42,113 bases of DNA from the NCBI GenBank assembly GCA_023392575.1, contig JAEVYV010000248.1:1-42113 (forward strand), written 5' to 3'. This stretch comes from Bacteroidota bacterium. Lineage in GTDB: Bacteria > Bacteroidota > Bacteroidia > Chitinophagales > Chitinophagaceae. This document shows, piece by piece, positions 34,675 through 41,644 of this stretch. The notes beneath the pieces are model-generated. The model was not told where the DNA came from, searched no databases, and saw nothing but the letters and a program-made list of their open reading frames with translations. Both the position numbers and the translations under genes were made by a program. Positions within the stretch are counted from its first letter, which is position 1. Every line of letters starts with the position of its first letter.

Positions 34675-35391
34675 ATGAAAATCTATTTCATTCGCCGTAA
34701 CAACGATAGCATTGGCCCTTTTTCTTTGGAAGAATTAAAATCCCATAATCTAACCAAAGACGAATTTGTATGGAAAGAAGGATTGGCTGACTGGATACAA
34801 GCAAAAAATCTTTCCGAACTGAATGATCTTTTTACTCCCAAAGCGCCGCCGCCATTTACTCCTTCAAACAATGGTGTAACTACTATGCACATTCCGGTTT
34901 CTTCAACGGAGAAGGCAGGCTTTAAATTGGGCAGGCTCTTCGGATGGCGGGGACTTTCAATAATTGCCATTATAGCAACCATAGTTATTTATAATACCAC
35001 TAAAAGTTCACCCACTTATCTTTCCCCTTTTCAGGATTCCATTGCTGCTCCTGTAAAGACACCCGAACAATTACGGGCAGAGCTGGCAGAGCAGGAAAGA
35101 CGGAACCCCGCCCAATATCTTACAGATGAAACAACAATGCGTTCCAACCTTATTGGCGAAAAGGTCATCGAGGGAACAATTACCAATACCGCTTCTATAG
35201 CTACCTTCAAAGACATAACCTTACAGGTTGATTTTCACTCAAAAACAGAAACCGTAATTTCATCCAAACGATTTACCGTTTATGAGGTATTAGCACCTAA
35301 ACAATCAACCGGGTTTAAATTCAAAACTTTCGCTCCATCTGGTACCGATGGCTTCTCTGCTTCAATAATAGATGCTACCGCAATAAATTAA
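34675..35391 (+). CDS. GYF_2 (DUF4339) domain protein with one membrane helix
   Basis: 238 residues. The N-terminal GYF_2 domain (about 3-55) has IGPFSLEEL, FVWKEGLADWIQA and the trailing acidic residues typical of this peptide-binding module. A proline-rich linker leads to one transmembrane helix (about 93-110: GLSIIAIIATIVIYN), then an exported or cytoplasmic beta-rich domain (about 160-236) of unknown family. GYF_2 proteins are usually membrane-associated and of unknown role. R1 copy D lies upstream. Confidence 0.8.
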   Translation: MKIYFIRRNNDSIGPFSLEELKSHNLTKDEFVWKEGLADWIQAKNLSELNDLFTPKAPPPFTPSNNGVTTMHIPVSSTEKAGFKLGRLFGWRGLSIIAIIATIVIYNTTKSSPTYLSPFQDSIAAPVKTPEQLRAELAEQERRNPAQYLTDETTMRSNLIGEKVIEGTITNTASIATFKDITLQVDFHSKTETVISSKRFTVYEVLAPKQSTGFKFKTFAPSGTDGFSASIIDATAIN

Positions 35392-35411
35392 AGAGTTTGA
35401 ATTCAATGCAC

Positions 35412-35428
35412 AGTTGTTTCAAACAACT
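35412..35428. terminator. 17-bp palindrome after the GYF_2 gene
   Basis: AGTTGTTT-C-AAACAACT, 20 bp after the stop codon and followed by tttgaaataaaaaa. Could be a weak terminator or a binding site; stem is only 6-8 bp of mostly A-T pairs. Confidence 0.35.
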
Positions 35429-35515
35429 TTTGAAATAAAAAAGGTATTTTTTTGCCACCCTTCATAATATAAAACAAGCTTTATACATTGTACGCTTATA
35501 CCAAAACCAACCGTT

Positions 35516-35785
35516 ATGAAACGATGGCTGATCTTGGGCTTTTTGTATGCCCTGCTGTCTTCCTTCTCCATCGACGATAAAAGCTGTTGCACCAAAAACG
35601 GCGGCAGGTGTACAGGCAGCGCCTCTTGCACCGCCTGTAAAAACTGCTCAGGCTGCAAGCACTGTACTGGCGGCGACACCGGGGTGTTTGTGCTACCCCC
35701 CCCAAATCCAAAAAGCGTCAATGGCAAAATGAGGTGCAAAAAATTATCAAATAGCTTAACTAAAAAACTTAGGCTTCATTGTTGA
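35516..35785 (+). CDS. Cysteine-rich small exported protein
   Basis: 89 residues: signal peptide (MKRWLILGFLYALLSSFS) then a dense cysteine cluster CC...C..C..C..C..C..C between residues 24 and 50 (KSCCTKNGG, RCTGSASCTACKNC, GCKHCTGG), resembling a small Cys-rich repeat motif seen in Bacteroidota hypothetical proteins. A run of eight C (35696-35703) follows; adding one C would replace the tail with a Lys-rich end (KSKKRQWQNEVQK). The present tail runs into the leader of the next gene. Function unknown. Confidence 0.55.
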   Translation: MKRWLILGFLYALLSSFSIDDKSCCTKNGGRCTGSASCTACKNCSGCKHCTGGDTGVFVLPPPNPKSVNGKMRCKKLSNSLTKKLRLHC

Positions 35786-35818
35786 CAAAAACAATAATTT
35801 TAGTAGCTTTGTCAACAA
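35779..35818 (+). promoter_or_regulatory. Promoter with overlapping 11-bp inverted repeat (operator) of the XRE-ImmA operon
   Basis: TTGTTGACAAA (35779-35789) and TTTGTCAACAA (35808-35818) are exact complements with an 18-bp spacer. A Bacteroidota-type promoter fits inside: TTG (35782-35784), 19 bp, TAGCTTTG (35804-35811, consensus TAnnTTTG). The arms therefore cover both promoter elements, as expected for a site bound by the XRE protein encoded 15 bp downstream. Confidence 0.65.
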
Positions 35819-35832
35819 CCCGAAATTGTAGT

Positions 35833-36906
35833 ATGAACCAGTCAGATCAAAATCCCTTTGGTACCAGGCTAAAACTGGCCCGTAAAAGGGCCGGCATGTC
35901 TCTGCAGGATTTATCCGATGCGTTACAGAATAAAGTAACCAAACAGGCATTGAGCAGGTATGAACAGGGAGAAATGAACCCAACCAGCGAGGTGTTGCTT
36001 GCCATTGCAAGGACGCTGAAGCTAAAGCCTGACTATTTCTTAAAAAAGAACAGTCTGGAACTGGGTCAGGTCCTTTTTCGCAAACGGGCAGCCCTTTCAA
36101 AAAAAGAAGAGGAGGCCATTGTAGAAAAAGTAAGAGATTACGTGGAGCGCTATGTCGAACTCGAAGAAATCCTCAATGTGCAAGCACCCTTTGTCAACCC
36201 GCTCCAGGGTTTCAAAATAGAAGCAAAAACGGATGTCGAAAAAGCGGCGGTCAAATTGCGCAAAGACTGGAATTTGGGCGATAACCCAATCCCAAACATT
36301 GTTGAGATGCTCGAATTAAAGGGTATCAAGGTGATCCTTCTCGACGATAACGACGCCTTGGACGGCTTGGCTGTTTTTACGTCAACAGGCATCCCCATAG
36401 TTGTCGTCAACAAAAAAGACAAGCCCATTGAGCGGCTTCGCTTTACCATCATTCATGAGCTGGCTCATCTGTTACTGGATCTTTCTGTAGTAAGTGAAAA
36501 TCATAAACAGGAAGAAGAGTGGTGCCACTTTTTTTCTTCCTGTTTCTTAATCCCCACCAATATGCTTCAGACCATGATGGGTGGGGGAAAGCGCAGTTAT
36601 ATCTATATCAATGAGCTCATTAAGATTAAGGAATACTTTGGGATTTCGATCCGTGCCATAGTTCACAGGCTGCGTGAACTGGGAATAATCACGGATAATT
36701 ATTACCAGCGTTGGATGGTTTATATGAGCAAAAATTATGGGCCAAAAGGGGAGCCAGGCTTATACAAAGGCGAGGAAGAATCAAAAAGTTTTGACCTTCT
36801 TATCGCACGGGGCTTATCGGAAGGCATCATCAGCTTAAGCAAGGCGGCAGCCCTTTGCAACAGGGATATCAATCACCTAAGAAAGGAGTATGTCAGTATC
36901 AATTAA
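35833..36906 (+). CDS. XRE helix-turn-helix fused to ImmA/IrrE metallopeptidase
   Basis: 357 residues. N-terminal Cro/C1 HTH (about 10-66; GTRLKLARKRAGMSLQDLSD) then a COG2856 (ImmA/IrrE) peptidase with the zinc motif HELAH at 208-212 and a downstream Glu in EEEWCHFFSSC that should be the third ligand. Such proteins bind DNA and, on a signal, cleave a repressor or antitoxin. Start ATG 35833 sits after the operator. The stop overlaps the PIN gene by 17 bp, so the two are translationally coupled, an arrangement predicted as toxin-antitoxin-like for XRE-COG2856/PIN pairs. C-terminal helices (about 300-357) are additional. Confidence 0.9.
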   Translation: MNQSDQNPFGTRLKLARKRAGMSLQDLSDALQNKVTKQALSRYEQGEMNPTSEVLLAIARTLKLKPDYFLKKNSLELGQVLFRKRAALSKKEEEAIVEKVRDYVERYVELEEILNVQAPFVNPLQGFKIEAKTDVEKAAVKLRKDWNLGDNPIPNIVEMLELKGIKVILLDDNDALDGLAVFTSTGIPIVVVNKKDKPIERLRFTIIHELAHLLLDLSVVSENHKQEEEWCHFFSSCFLIPTNMLQTMMGGGKRSYIYINELIKIKEYFGISIRAIVHRLRELGIITDNYYQRWMVYMSKNYGPKGEPGLYKGEEESKSFDLLIARGLSEGIISLSKAAALCNRDINHLRKEYVSIN

Positions 36907-37414
36907 GGACGTAGTCATTAAAGATGCATGCATTCTGTTCGACCTGATTGACATGGGGCTGATGGACAGTTTTTACAAACTGGATCTGACGGTTGTAACA
37001 ACACCGGAGGTAATTGACGAAATAACCGATGAAACGCAGCGGACCGAGGTAAATCGGTATATCAGCACCGGCGCATTGCAAATCGACGAGTTTGGTGTCT
37101 TTGAAACCATTGCCTCCATCATTGCTGCCAATCCGGGGCTCAGTTTTACCGATGGTTCAGTGATCGAGCTGGCCACCCGCCGAAATGCAGCCATCCTGAG
37201 CTCCGACAAAAGTCTGCGCAACGAGTCCGAAAGAAGACAGCTAACGGTCAGGGGCATGCTCTGGATTCTATTGGAGCTCCACCGGCAGGAAATCATCACA
37301 AGGGAGGTGCTGTTGAAAAAGCTTGACTTGTATCCGGCCATAAACAAACGGGCTCCGAAAACTGAAATTGAAAAACTGATAAAAAAACTAACAGAACAGG
37401 AAAGAGAGCCGTAA
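36890..37414 (+). CDS. PIN-domain nuclease
   Basis: 174 residues. The acidic quartet of PIN RNases is visible: Asp12 (KDACILFDLI), Glu40/Glu44 (TTPEVIDEI), Asp88 (FTDGSVIELA) and Asp106 (ILSSDKSLR), so metal-dependent RNA cleavage is likely. The C-terminal extension is basic and helical. It overlaps the XRE-ImmA gene by 17 bp and may be the effector whose activity that protein controls. A possible internal promoter for the next gene lies after it (TTTG 37447-37450, 18 bp, TGGCTTTG 37469-37476). Confidence 0.85.
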   Translation: MSVSIKDVVIKDACILFDLIDMGLMDSFYKLDLTVVTTPEVIDEITDETQRTEVNRYISTGALQIDEFGVFETIASIIAANPGLSFTDGSVIELATRRNAAILSSDKSLRNESERRQLTVRGMLWILLELHRQEIITREVLLKKLDLYPAINKRAPKTEIEKLIKKLTEQEREP

Positions 37415-37567
37415 TACCTGTCTCGCAAATTTTCATAGAGGCTGGTTTTGGAGGCTTTTAGTATAGATTGGCTTTGTGGTCATATAGCGAACTACATTTC
37501 TAACAAGCAGGAGCAGCAAAGCTGGAGGGGTCGGAGTACAAACAGTTGTAAGAAAAACATATCTGTC

Positions 37568-38932
37568 ATGAAAGTTGTACTGGTAAACTCACCCTTGTTC
37601 CGCTACCGGAACGATCTGTACGAGGAAGACTCCCTTCCTCCCATTGGCTTGGGCTACATTGCTACACACCTGAAGAAGGCTGGTATCGATGTTTCCCTGA
37701 TCGATGCCGTGGATCAGCGCATCCCGCTGGAGGAGCTGATCGGCCGGTTAACGCTTCTGAAACCGGATTTTGTAGGCGTAAACATTTTCACCACCAATTA
37801 CGAACTGGTAAAGGATTTAATTGAAGGCCTCCCGTTCTCTACCCATATTGTTATCGGAGGTTTGTCCACCAAAGAACTTTACAGCAAAATCTTAACGTGG
37901 AAAACGGCCAATCCAGTGGACATTGTCACCGGCGACGGCGAATGGATCATGCTCGATATTGTAAAGGGCGATGTAAAGGACAAGCCGCTTGTAGCCCAAA
38001 AAGACAGACGGGTATTTGCCGTTGATCAATCCTCTAACTACATCGTGAACGACATTTCGCAGGTAGAGCTCGACCGCAGCTTTTTCTTAAACGAACCCGT
38101 TCAGCATCCGCTTGGCTTTTTAGAAGCCAATATCATAGCCAGCCGGGGCTGTGTTTACAATTGCACCTTTTGCGCAGCTGCCCGCTCCCTAAACAAAGAC
38201 TACCCGGTTCGCGAACGATCCGAAGCATCATTGGCAGCAGAACTGACCGACATTGCTGAACGCTTTCCCGATGTAAAATCCATCCGCGTACTGGATGATT
38301 TGTTTTTGAAATCCAGGCATTCAGTGCAGAAGGCCGCCAACGTCTTTCGCCGGTTTCATTTTCAGTGGCGCTCAATGGCGCATGTGCAAACCTTTCGTGG
38401 TGTGGAGGAAAGCCTGATGCAGCAGCTAAAAGAGAGCGGCTGTTTCGAAGTCTTCATCGGCATTGAATCTGGCTCACCAAAAATTCTGGGCGAGATCAAC
38501 AAAACAAAAGATGTCCAAACAATTATCGAAAATCTCACCAAGGTCTTCAAATCCGGCATCAACATGAAAGGTTATTTCATTTATGGCTTCCCCGGCGAAG
38601 CCGAAGACGACATGCAGATGACGTTTGAGCTGGCCTCAGAACTGAAGCGGTTGTCTCTTCTTCACGGTGTAAATTTCAGAACCAGCGTTTTCCAGTACCG
38701 CCCCTACCACAGTACACAGATTTACCATGACCTGGAGGCACAGGGAAAAATTTTAAACGTTACCCAGGTCGAGCCAAATACAGCGCTGTCAAGGCTTGTG
38801 GGCCGTCAGCAGTTCAACTTTCACAGTGGCAATTACTCGGCAGTTGATTATCAAACCGTTGAGGGCTATATTTACCGCACAATCAATCTCAATGGCGGTG
38901 ACATCTTCTCTGGTCTCAAAGCCCAAGGCTAA
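37568..38932 (+). CDS. B12-binding-type radical SAM protein
   Basis: 455 residues. The [4Fe-4S]-binding CxxxCxxC motif is CVYNCTFC (Cys195, Cys199, Cys202). The N-terminal 180 residues resemble the cobalamin-binding Rossmann domain of B12-type radical SAM enzymes (MKVVLVNSPLFRYR; PPIGLGYIATHLKKAG) but lack a clear DxHxxG, so B12 binding is uncertain. After the cluster motif come typical TIM-barrel features (LDDLFLKS; FIGIESGSP). Likely chemistry: methylation or other radical modification of an unknown substrate. Start ATG 37568 after a 153-bp gap; stop overlaps the glycosylase-like gene by 41 bp. Confidence 0.88.
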   Translation: MKVVLVNSPLFRYRNDLYEEDSLPPIGLGYIATHLKKAGIDVSLIDAVDQRIPLEELIGRLTLLKPDFVGVNIFTTNYELVKDLIEGLPFSTHIVIGGLSTKELYSKILTWKTANPVDIVTGDGEWIMLDIVKGDVKDKPLVAQKDRRVFAVDQSSNYIVNDISQVELDRSFFLNEPVQHPLGFLEANIIASRGCVYNCTFCAAARSLNKDYPVRERSEASLAAELTDIAERFPDVKSIRVLDDLFLKSRHSVQKAANVFRRFHFQWRSMAHVQTFRGVEESLMQQLKESGCFEVFIGIESGSPKILGEINKTKDVQTIIENLTKVFKSGINMKGYFIYGFPGEAEDDMQMTFELASELKRLSLLHGVNFRTSVFQYRPYHSTQIYHDLEAQGKILNVTQVEPNTALSRLVGRQQFNFHSGNYSAVDYQTVEGYIYRTINLNGGDIFSGLKAQG

Positions 38933-39524
38933 AACTTGTAGAAGCAAAATTTGTAAAGCCTGTGGTTTATATGTGAACCAGGAACCTATCTATGATAAGC
39001 GCAGCATGGCAGACGTTTTTTGGGTGGGACTGTCGGCCGTCAAGTTCGACGACGATGAAGAAAAGCTCCCCCTGTCACGGTTAACGCCTTCGGGTGCACT
39101 AATTCACCGCATTGAGGAAGGATATAAAACAGAACTTACTTTCTATAAAACTAACCTGGTCAAATGTGTGCCATTAAAGGAAGACCGCATCCGTTATCCG
39201 CTGGAACACGAAATGGAAAAATGTTTTCCGAATTTTGAATGGGAGCTCAACCTGCTTCGCCCATCAACGGTTTTCTTGCTAGGTAAACAGGTATCCACTT
39301 TCGTACTCAAAAAGCTGTCCGGTCACAAACCGTCAATGAATGAAGAATTTGAATATTCGGCATTTGACATTAATGGCATCAACTTTATACCAATTCATCA
39401 TCCTTCCTTTATCCTTGTTTATAAGCGTAAAGAATTGAACAAGTATATCAGGAACATACAGCAGCTATTTCCAACTGAACGATATACGCTGTTGAGCGAA
39501 CACCATACTGCGTTATGCAGTTGA
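38892..39524 (+). CDS. Divergent uracil-DNA glycosylase superfamily protein (family-4-like, Fe-S)
   Basis: 210 residues. Fe-S ligands of family-4/5 glycosylases are conserved: CKAC (Cys21, Cys24), Cys92 (TNLVKCVPLK) and Cys111 (MEKCFPNFEWEL), and the C-terminal HHPSF (169-173) matches the HPS motif that contacts DNA. The usual first active-site motif (GEAPG..E) is replaced by VGLSAVKFDDDEE, so classical uracil excision may be lost or altered. Start ATG 38892 gives a short N-terminus before the cluster and overlaps the radical SAM gene by 41 bp, implying coupled expression. Confidence 0.8.
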   Translation: MAVTSSLVSKPKAKTCRSKICKACGLYVNQEPIYDKRSMADVFWVGLSAVKFDDDEEKLPLSRLTPSGALIHRIEEGYKTELTFYKTNLVKCVPLKEDRIRYPLEHEMEKCFPNFEWELNLLRPSTVFLLGKQVSTFVLKKLSGHKPSMNEEFEYSAFDINGINFIPIHHPSFILVYKRKELNKYIRNIQQLFPTERYTLLSEHHTALCS

Positions 39525-39876
39525 CAGCAATGATGCGTTAATCCATGCACTTCTTTGTCAGTAGCACTCTTGGGGCTGGAACATATCAGCGATGCAGGTG
39601 GCTTATTGGAACTTTATTATATCTGCTCCCGCCGCTAACAGAAAATGCAAACACGCCTTGCAGAAAACCTTTCCCGGCGCTATATCACGGCTGGGTGCCA
39701 TGTGCAGATGCCGCGGTGGACGAACCGGAGTGCATTTGCCCGATCCCGGTAAGGCAAACCAGGTCCTGCCTTATCTGATAGACTACGATAGGAGATGCGT
39801 CCCGCGGGTGCACTGGTGCTCTGAAGCGGAGACACATCGCCAAAGGGAATACAAATGTTCGGAGCAGGCTTTCTTT
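39525..39876. other. Intergenic region between convergent glycosylase-fold genes
   Basis: Short ORFs only. A stretch at about 39795-39850 (gatgcgtcccgcgg ... gcggagacacatcgcc) loosely resembles sequence near 34005-34045 (gatgcgtcccggctc ... gggagacacatctg), perhaps another dispersed repeat. Otherwise nothing seen. Confidence 0.3.
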
Positions 39877-40512
39877 TTAAGAGAATTTTTCCCGATAGTA
39901 AGCAACTTTGAAATCTTGAACAGGTCTGTTTGAATTTCTGTATTTCTCCTTCTCCGCCAGGTAACTTTCACTCTTGGAGAGTCCAACGTTAGCTGTTCCT
40001 GCTGGCGAATAAAGTACTGTCAACTTAATGGGTCTGCCAAAAAAAGAAGCATCAAGAATCAGACCCCGATTGGCTTTAATTTCAGTTGTCAACCGTTGCT
40101 TCAAAATGTCAACGTAAAACAACTTGAAAGCATTATTTTTTCCAAAGCCGCTTGTAAAATATATCTCTTTAATTTTCGACTGCTTGATTAATTCAATCAG
40201 TTCATAGTTGAGCTTTGTCGGAATTAGGTCTCTGTCTAATGCTGTTGCATTTTTTCGGGTGCATTCAAGAATTGTGTCACTAATAGCAATCTTGCGTTTG
40301 TTTAGAAATCTAAGAATTCCTTTTAAAGACAGCAGATTACCAAGTTCATTAGGAAATGCTTCATTTAGTATCATCCATATACTCAATTTGTTTCCGTAAA
40401 AGAACGGTAGTTTGAAGTTATGATGGTCATGAGGGTGAATTGTCCCAAGTATGAGTTTCTCACTGTCTGGTGAAATGGGATATTTATCAATGTACTGGTG
40501 ACTTGTCTGCAT
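39877..40512 (-). CDS. Uracil-DNA glycosylase superfamily protein (MUG/UdgX-like fold)
   Basis: 211 residues with a second, different glycosylase-fold layout: LILGTIHPHDHHN (20-32) corresponds to the first active-site motif, FFYGNKLSIWMILNEAF (37-53) to the following helix, and YSPAGTANVG (168-177) to the SPS/A motif that inserts into the DNA groove. Closest to mismatch-specific (MUG/TDG-like) members; substrate not known. AT-rich compared with the operon it faces. Converges with the family-4-like gene. Confidence 0.75.
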   Translation of the reverse strand: MQTSHQYIDKYPISPDSEKLILGTIHPHDHHNFKLPFFYGNKLSIWMILNEAFPNELGNLLSLKGILRFLNKRKIAISDTILECTRKNATALDRDLIPTKLNYELIELIKQSKIKEIYFTSGFGKNNAFKLFYVDILKQRLTTEIKANRGLILDASFFGRPIKLTVLYSPAGTANVGLSKSESYLAEKEKYRNSNRPVQDFKVAYYREKFS

Positions 40513-40730
40513 ATATTAAGGTGTGCTCTAAGCGGCTGCCAGCGGCTATCGGCTTGCCGAAGTATGGGAATTAATGTACGTCAGCATAGCCTATGCATTA
40601 AAGTTAAAAAGAATTGCTATTGTTTCTAAAGCCATTCTAACATAATAAGCACACTGACCAGAAAACTTCTTTAATAAAAACGCAGCTACTCTATAAAAGT
40701 TTTTCGGTGATTTAAGTACACAAAAAGATA

Positions 40731-40752
40731 AGCCACTCAATTTTGAGTGGCT
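40731..40752 (-). terminator. Rho-independent terminator after the membrane-protein gene
   Basis: AGCCACTCAA (40731-40740) pairs exactly with TTGAGTGGCT (40743-40752); on the minus strand the stem is followed by tatctttttg. It lies 28 bp past the stop of the gene at 40780. Confidence 0.75.
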
Positions 40753-40779
40753 GTATTACCTATTGGTTTTTACAGATAA

Positions 40780-41181
40780 CTACAAATCACCCCGATTTTG
40801 AAGCATTTTTAAAATCCAACCTGCATTGAACAAAATAAAAGCTATTAATGGAAAAAGCACTGCCATTAACCCGCTTGTATTCTGGTTGTTATACTTGTTA
40901 AGCACGTCTTTGTATCTCTTTTTGTATAAATACATAATTGGAAAGCCCACTATTAGAAACACTATCAAAACAACAGAAACTATTTTAAAAACGCCCATAT
41001 TGATTTCAAGCTTTTCTTTCGAAAAAAAGGATATTAACAAAAAGAAAAATGCAAAATAGTACAACATCAATATAAAAGCGATAAGTAGTGAAGACGTAAA
41101 GGGAGCTACATCCTTGTTACCTAAACGCTCTTGAAAACGATAATACCGGTAATACAATCTATTAAAAAATCCTGTCATCAA
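40780..41181 (-). CDS. Four-helix membrane protein, candidate immunity protein
   Basis: 133 residues, four predicted helices, basic loops. Opening RLYYRYYRFQERLGNKDVAP and the middle YLYKKRYKDVLNKY are matched in type by the next gene (NYVIYRWYR, KDPLMF, YRNHKYREVF), so the two are diverged paralogues. Placed 3' of a polymorphic toxin, it is a candidate immunity protein. No named family recognised. Very AT-rich. Confidence 0.6.
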   Translation of the reverse strand: MMTGFFNRLYYRYYRFQERLGNKDVAPFTSSLLIAFILMLYYFAFFFLLISFFSKEKLEINMGVFKIVSVVLIVFLIVGFPIMYLYKKRYKDVLNKYNNQNTSGLMAVLFPLIAFILFNAGWILKMLQNRGDL

Positions 41182-41245
41182 AATAGTTTATTAGTGGTCG
41201 CCAAATCCTCCACACTACCTATCCATTCTTTTATCCTTACTCCTT

Positions 41246-41632
41246 TTACAAATGCCCATCCACGCTTATATCCGCATGAATTAAAGTCACAAGCAATAAT
41301 GCTACAGTAGTAATTATATACACCAGTACACATCTTTTATACTTGCTTTTTTTATTAATTTTCTTGTCTAAATGAGCAAATACTTCTCGGTACTTATGAT
41401 TACGATATAAAACGAGATAACTGAAAGCTGAAAACACAACTAATGGAATATAATGATAATATTTATCCTCATGAAGATTAATATGTAGGGCAGCTTCAAT
41501 GAGATAAATGAAGCAAAAAATATTTGTACTAATTAAAAAAACAGGCGCTACAAAAGAAAACATTAATGGGTCCTTATCTCTGGTTCTATACCATCTATAT
41601 ATCACATAGTTTAAAATATAAAATGCTCTCAT
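41246..41632 (-). CDS. Four-helix membrane protein, candidate immunity protein
   Basis: 128 residues, four hydrophobic segments, N-terminal RAFYILNYVIYRWYRTRDKD. Paralogue of the protein at 40780-41181. It begins 12 bp after the toxin gene stops (same strand), the usual position of an immunity gene. Family not recognised; AT-rich like its neighbours. Confidence 0.65.
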   Translation of the reverse strand: MRAFYILNYVIYRWYRTRDKDPLMFSFVAPVFLISTNIFCFIYLIEAALHINLHEDKYYHYIPLVVFSAFSYLVLYRNHKYREVFAHLDKKINKKSKYKRCVLVYIITTVALLLVTLIHADISVDGHL

Positions 41633-41644
41633 TTTTTTTATTTT

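Noticed and set aside
39545..39933. Plus-strand ORFs of 77 and 113 codons
   Set aside because: Proline/arginine-rich random-looking sequence, overlapping the end of the MUG-like gene on the other strand.
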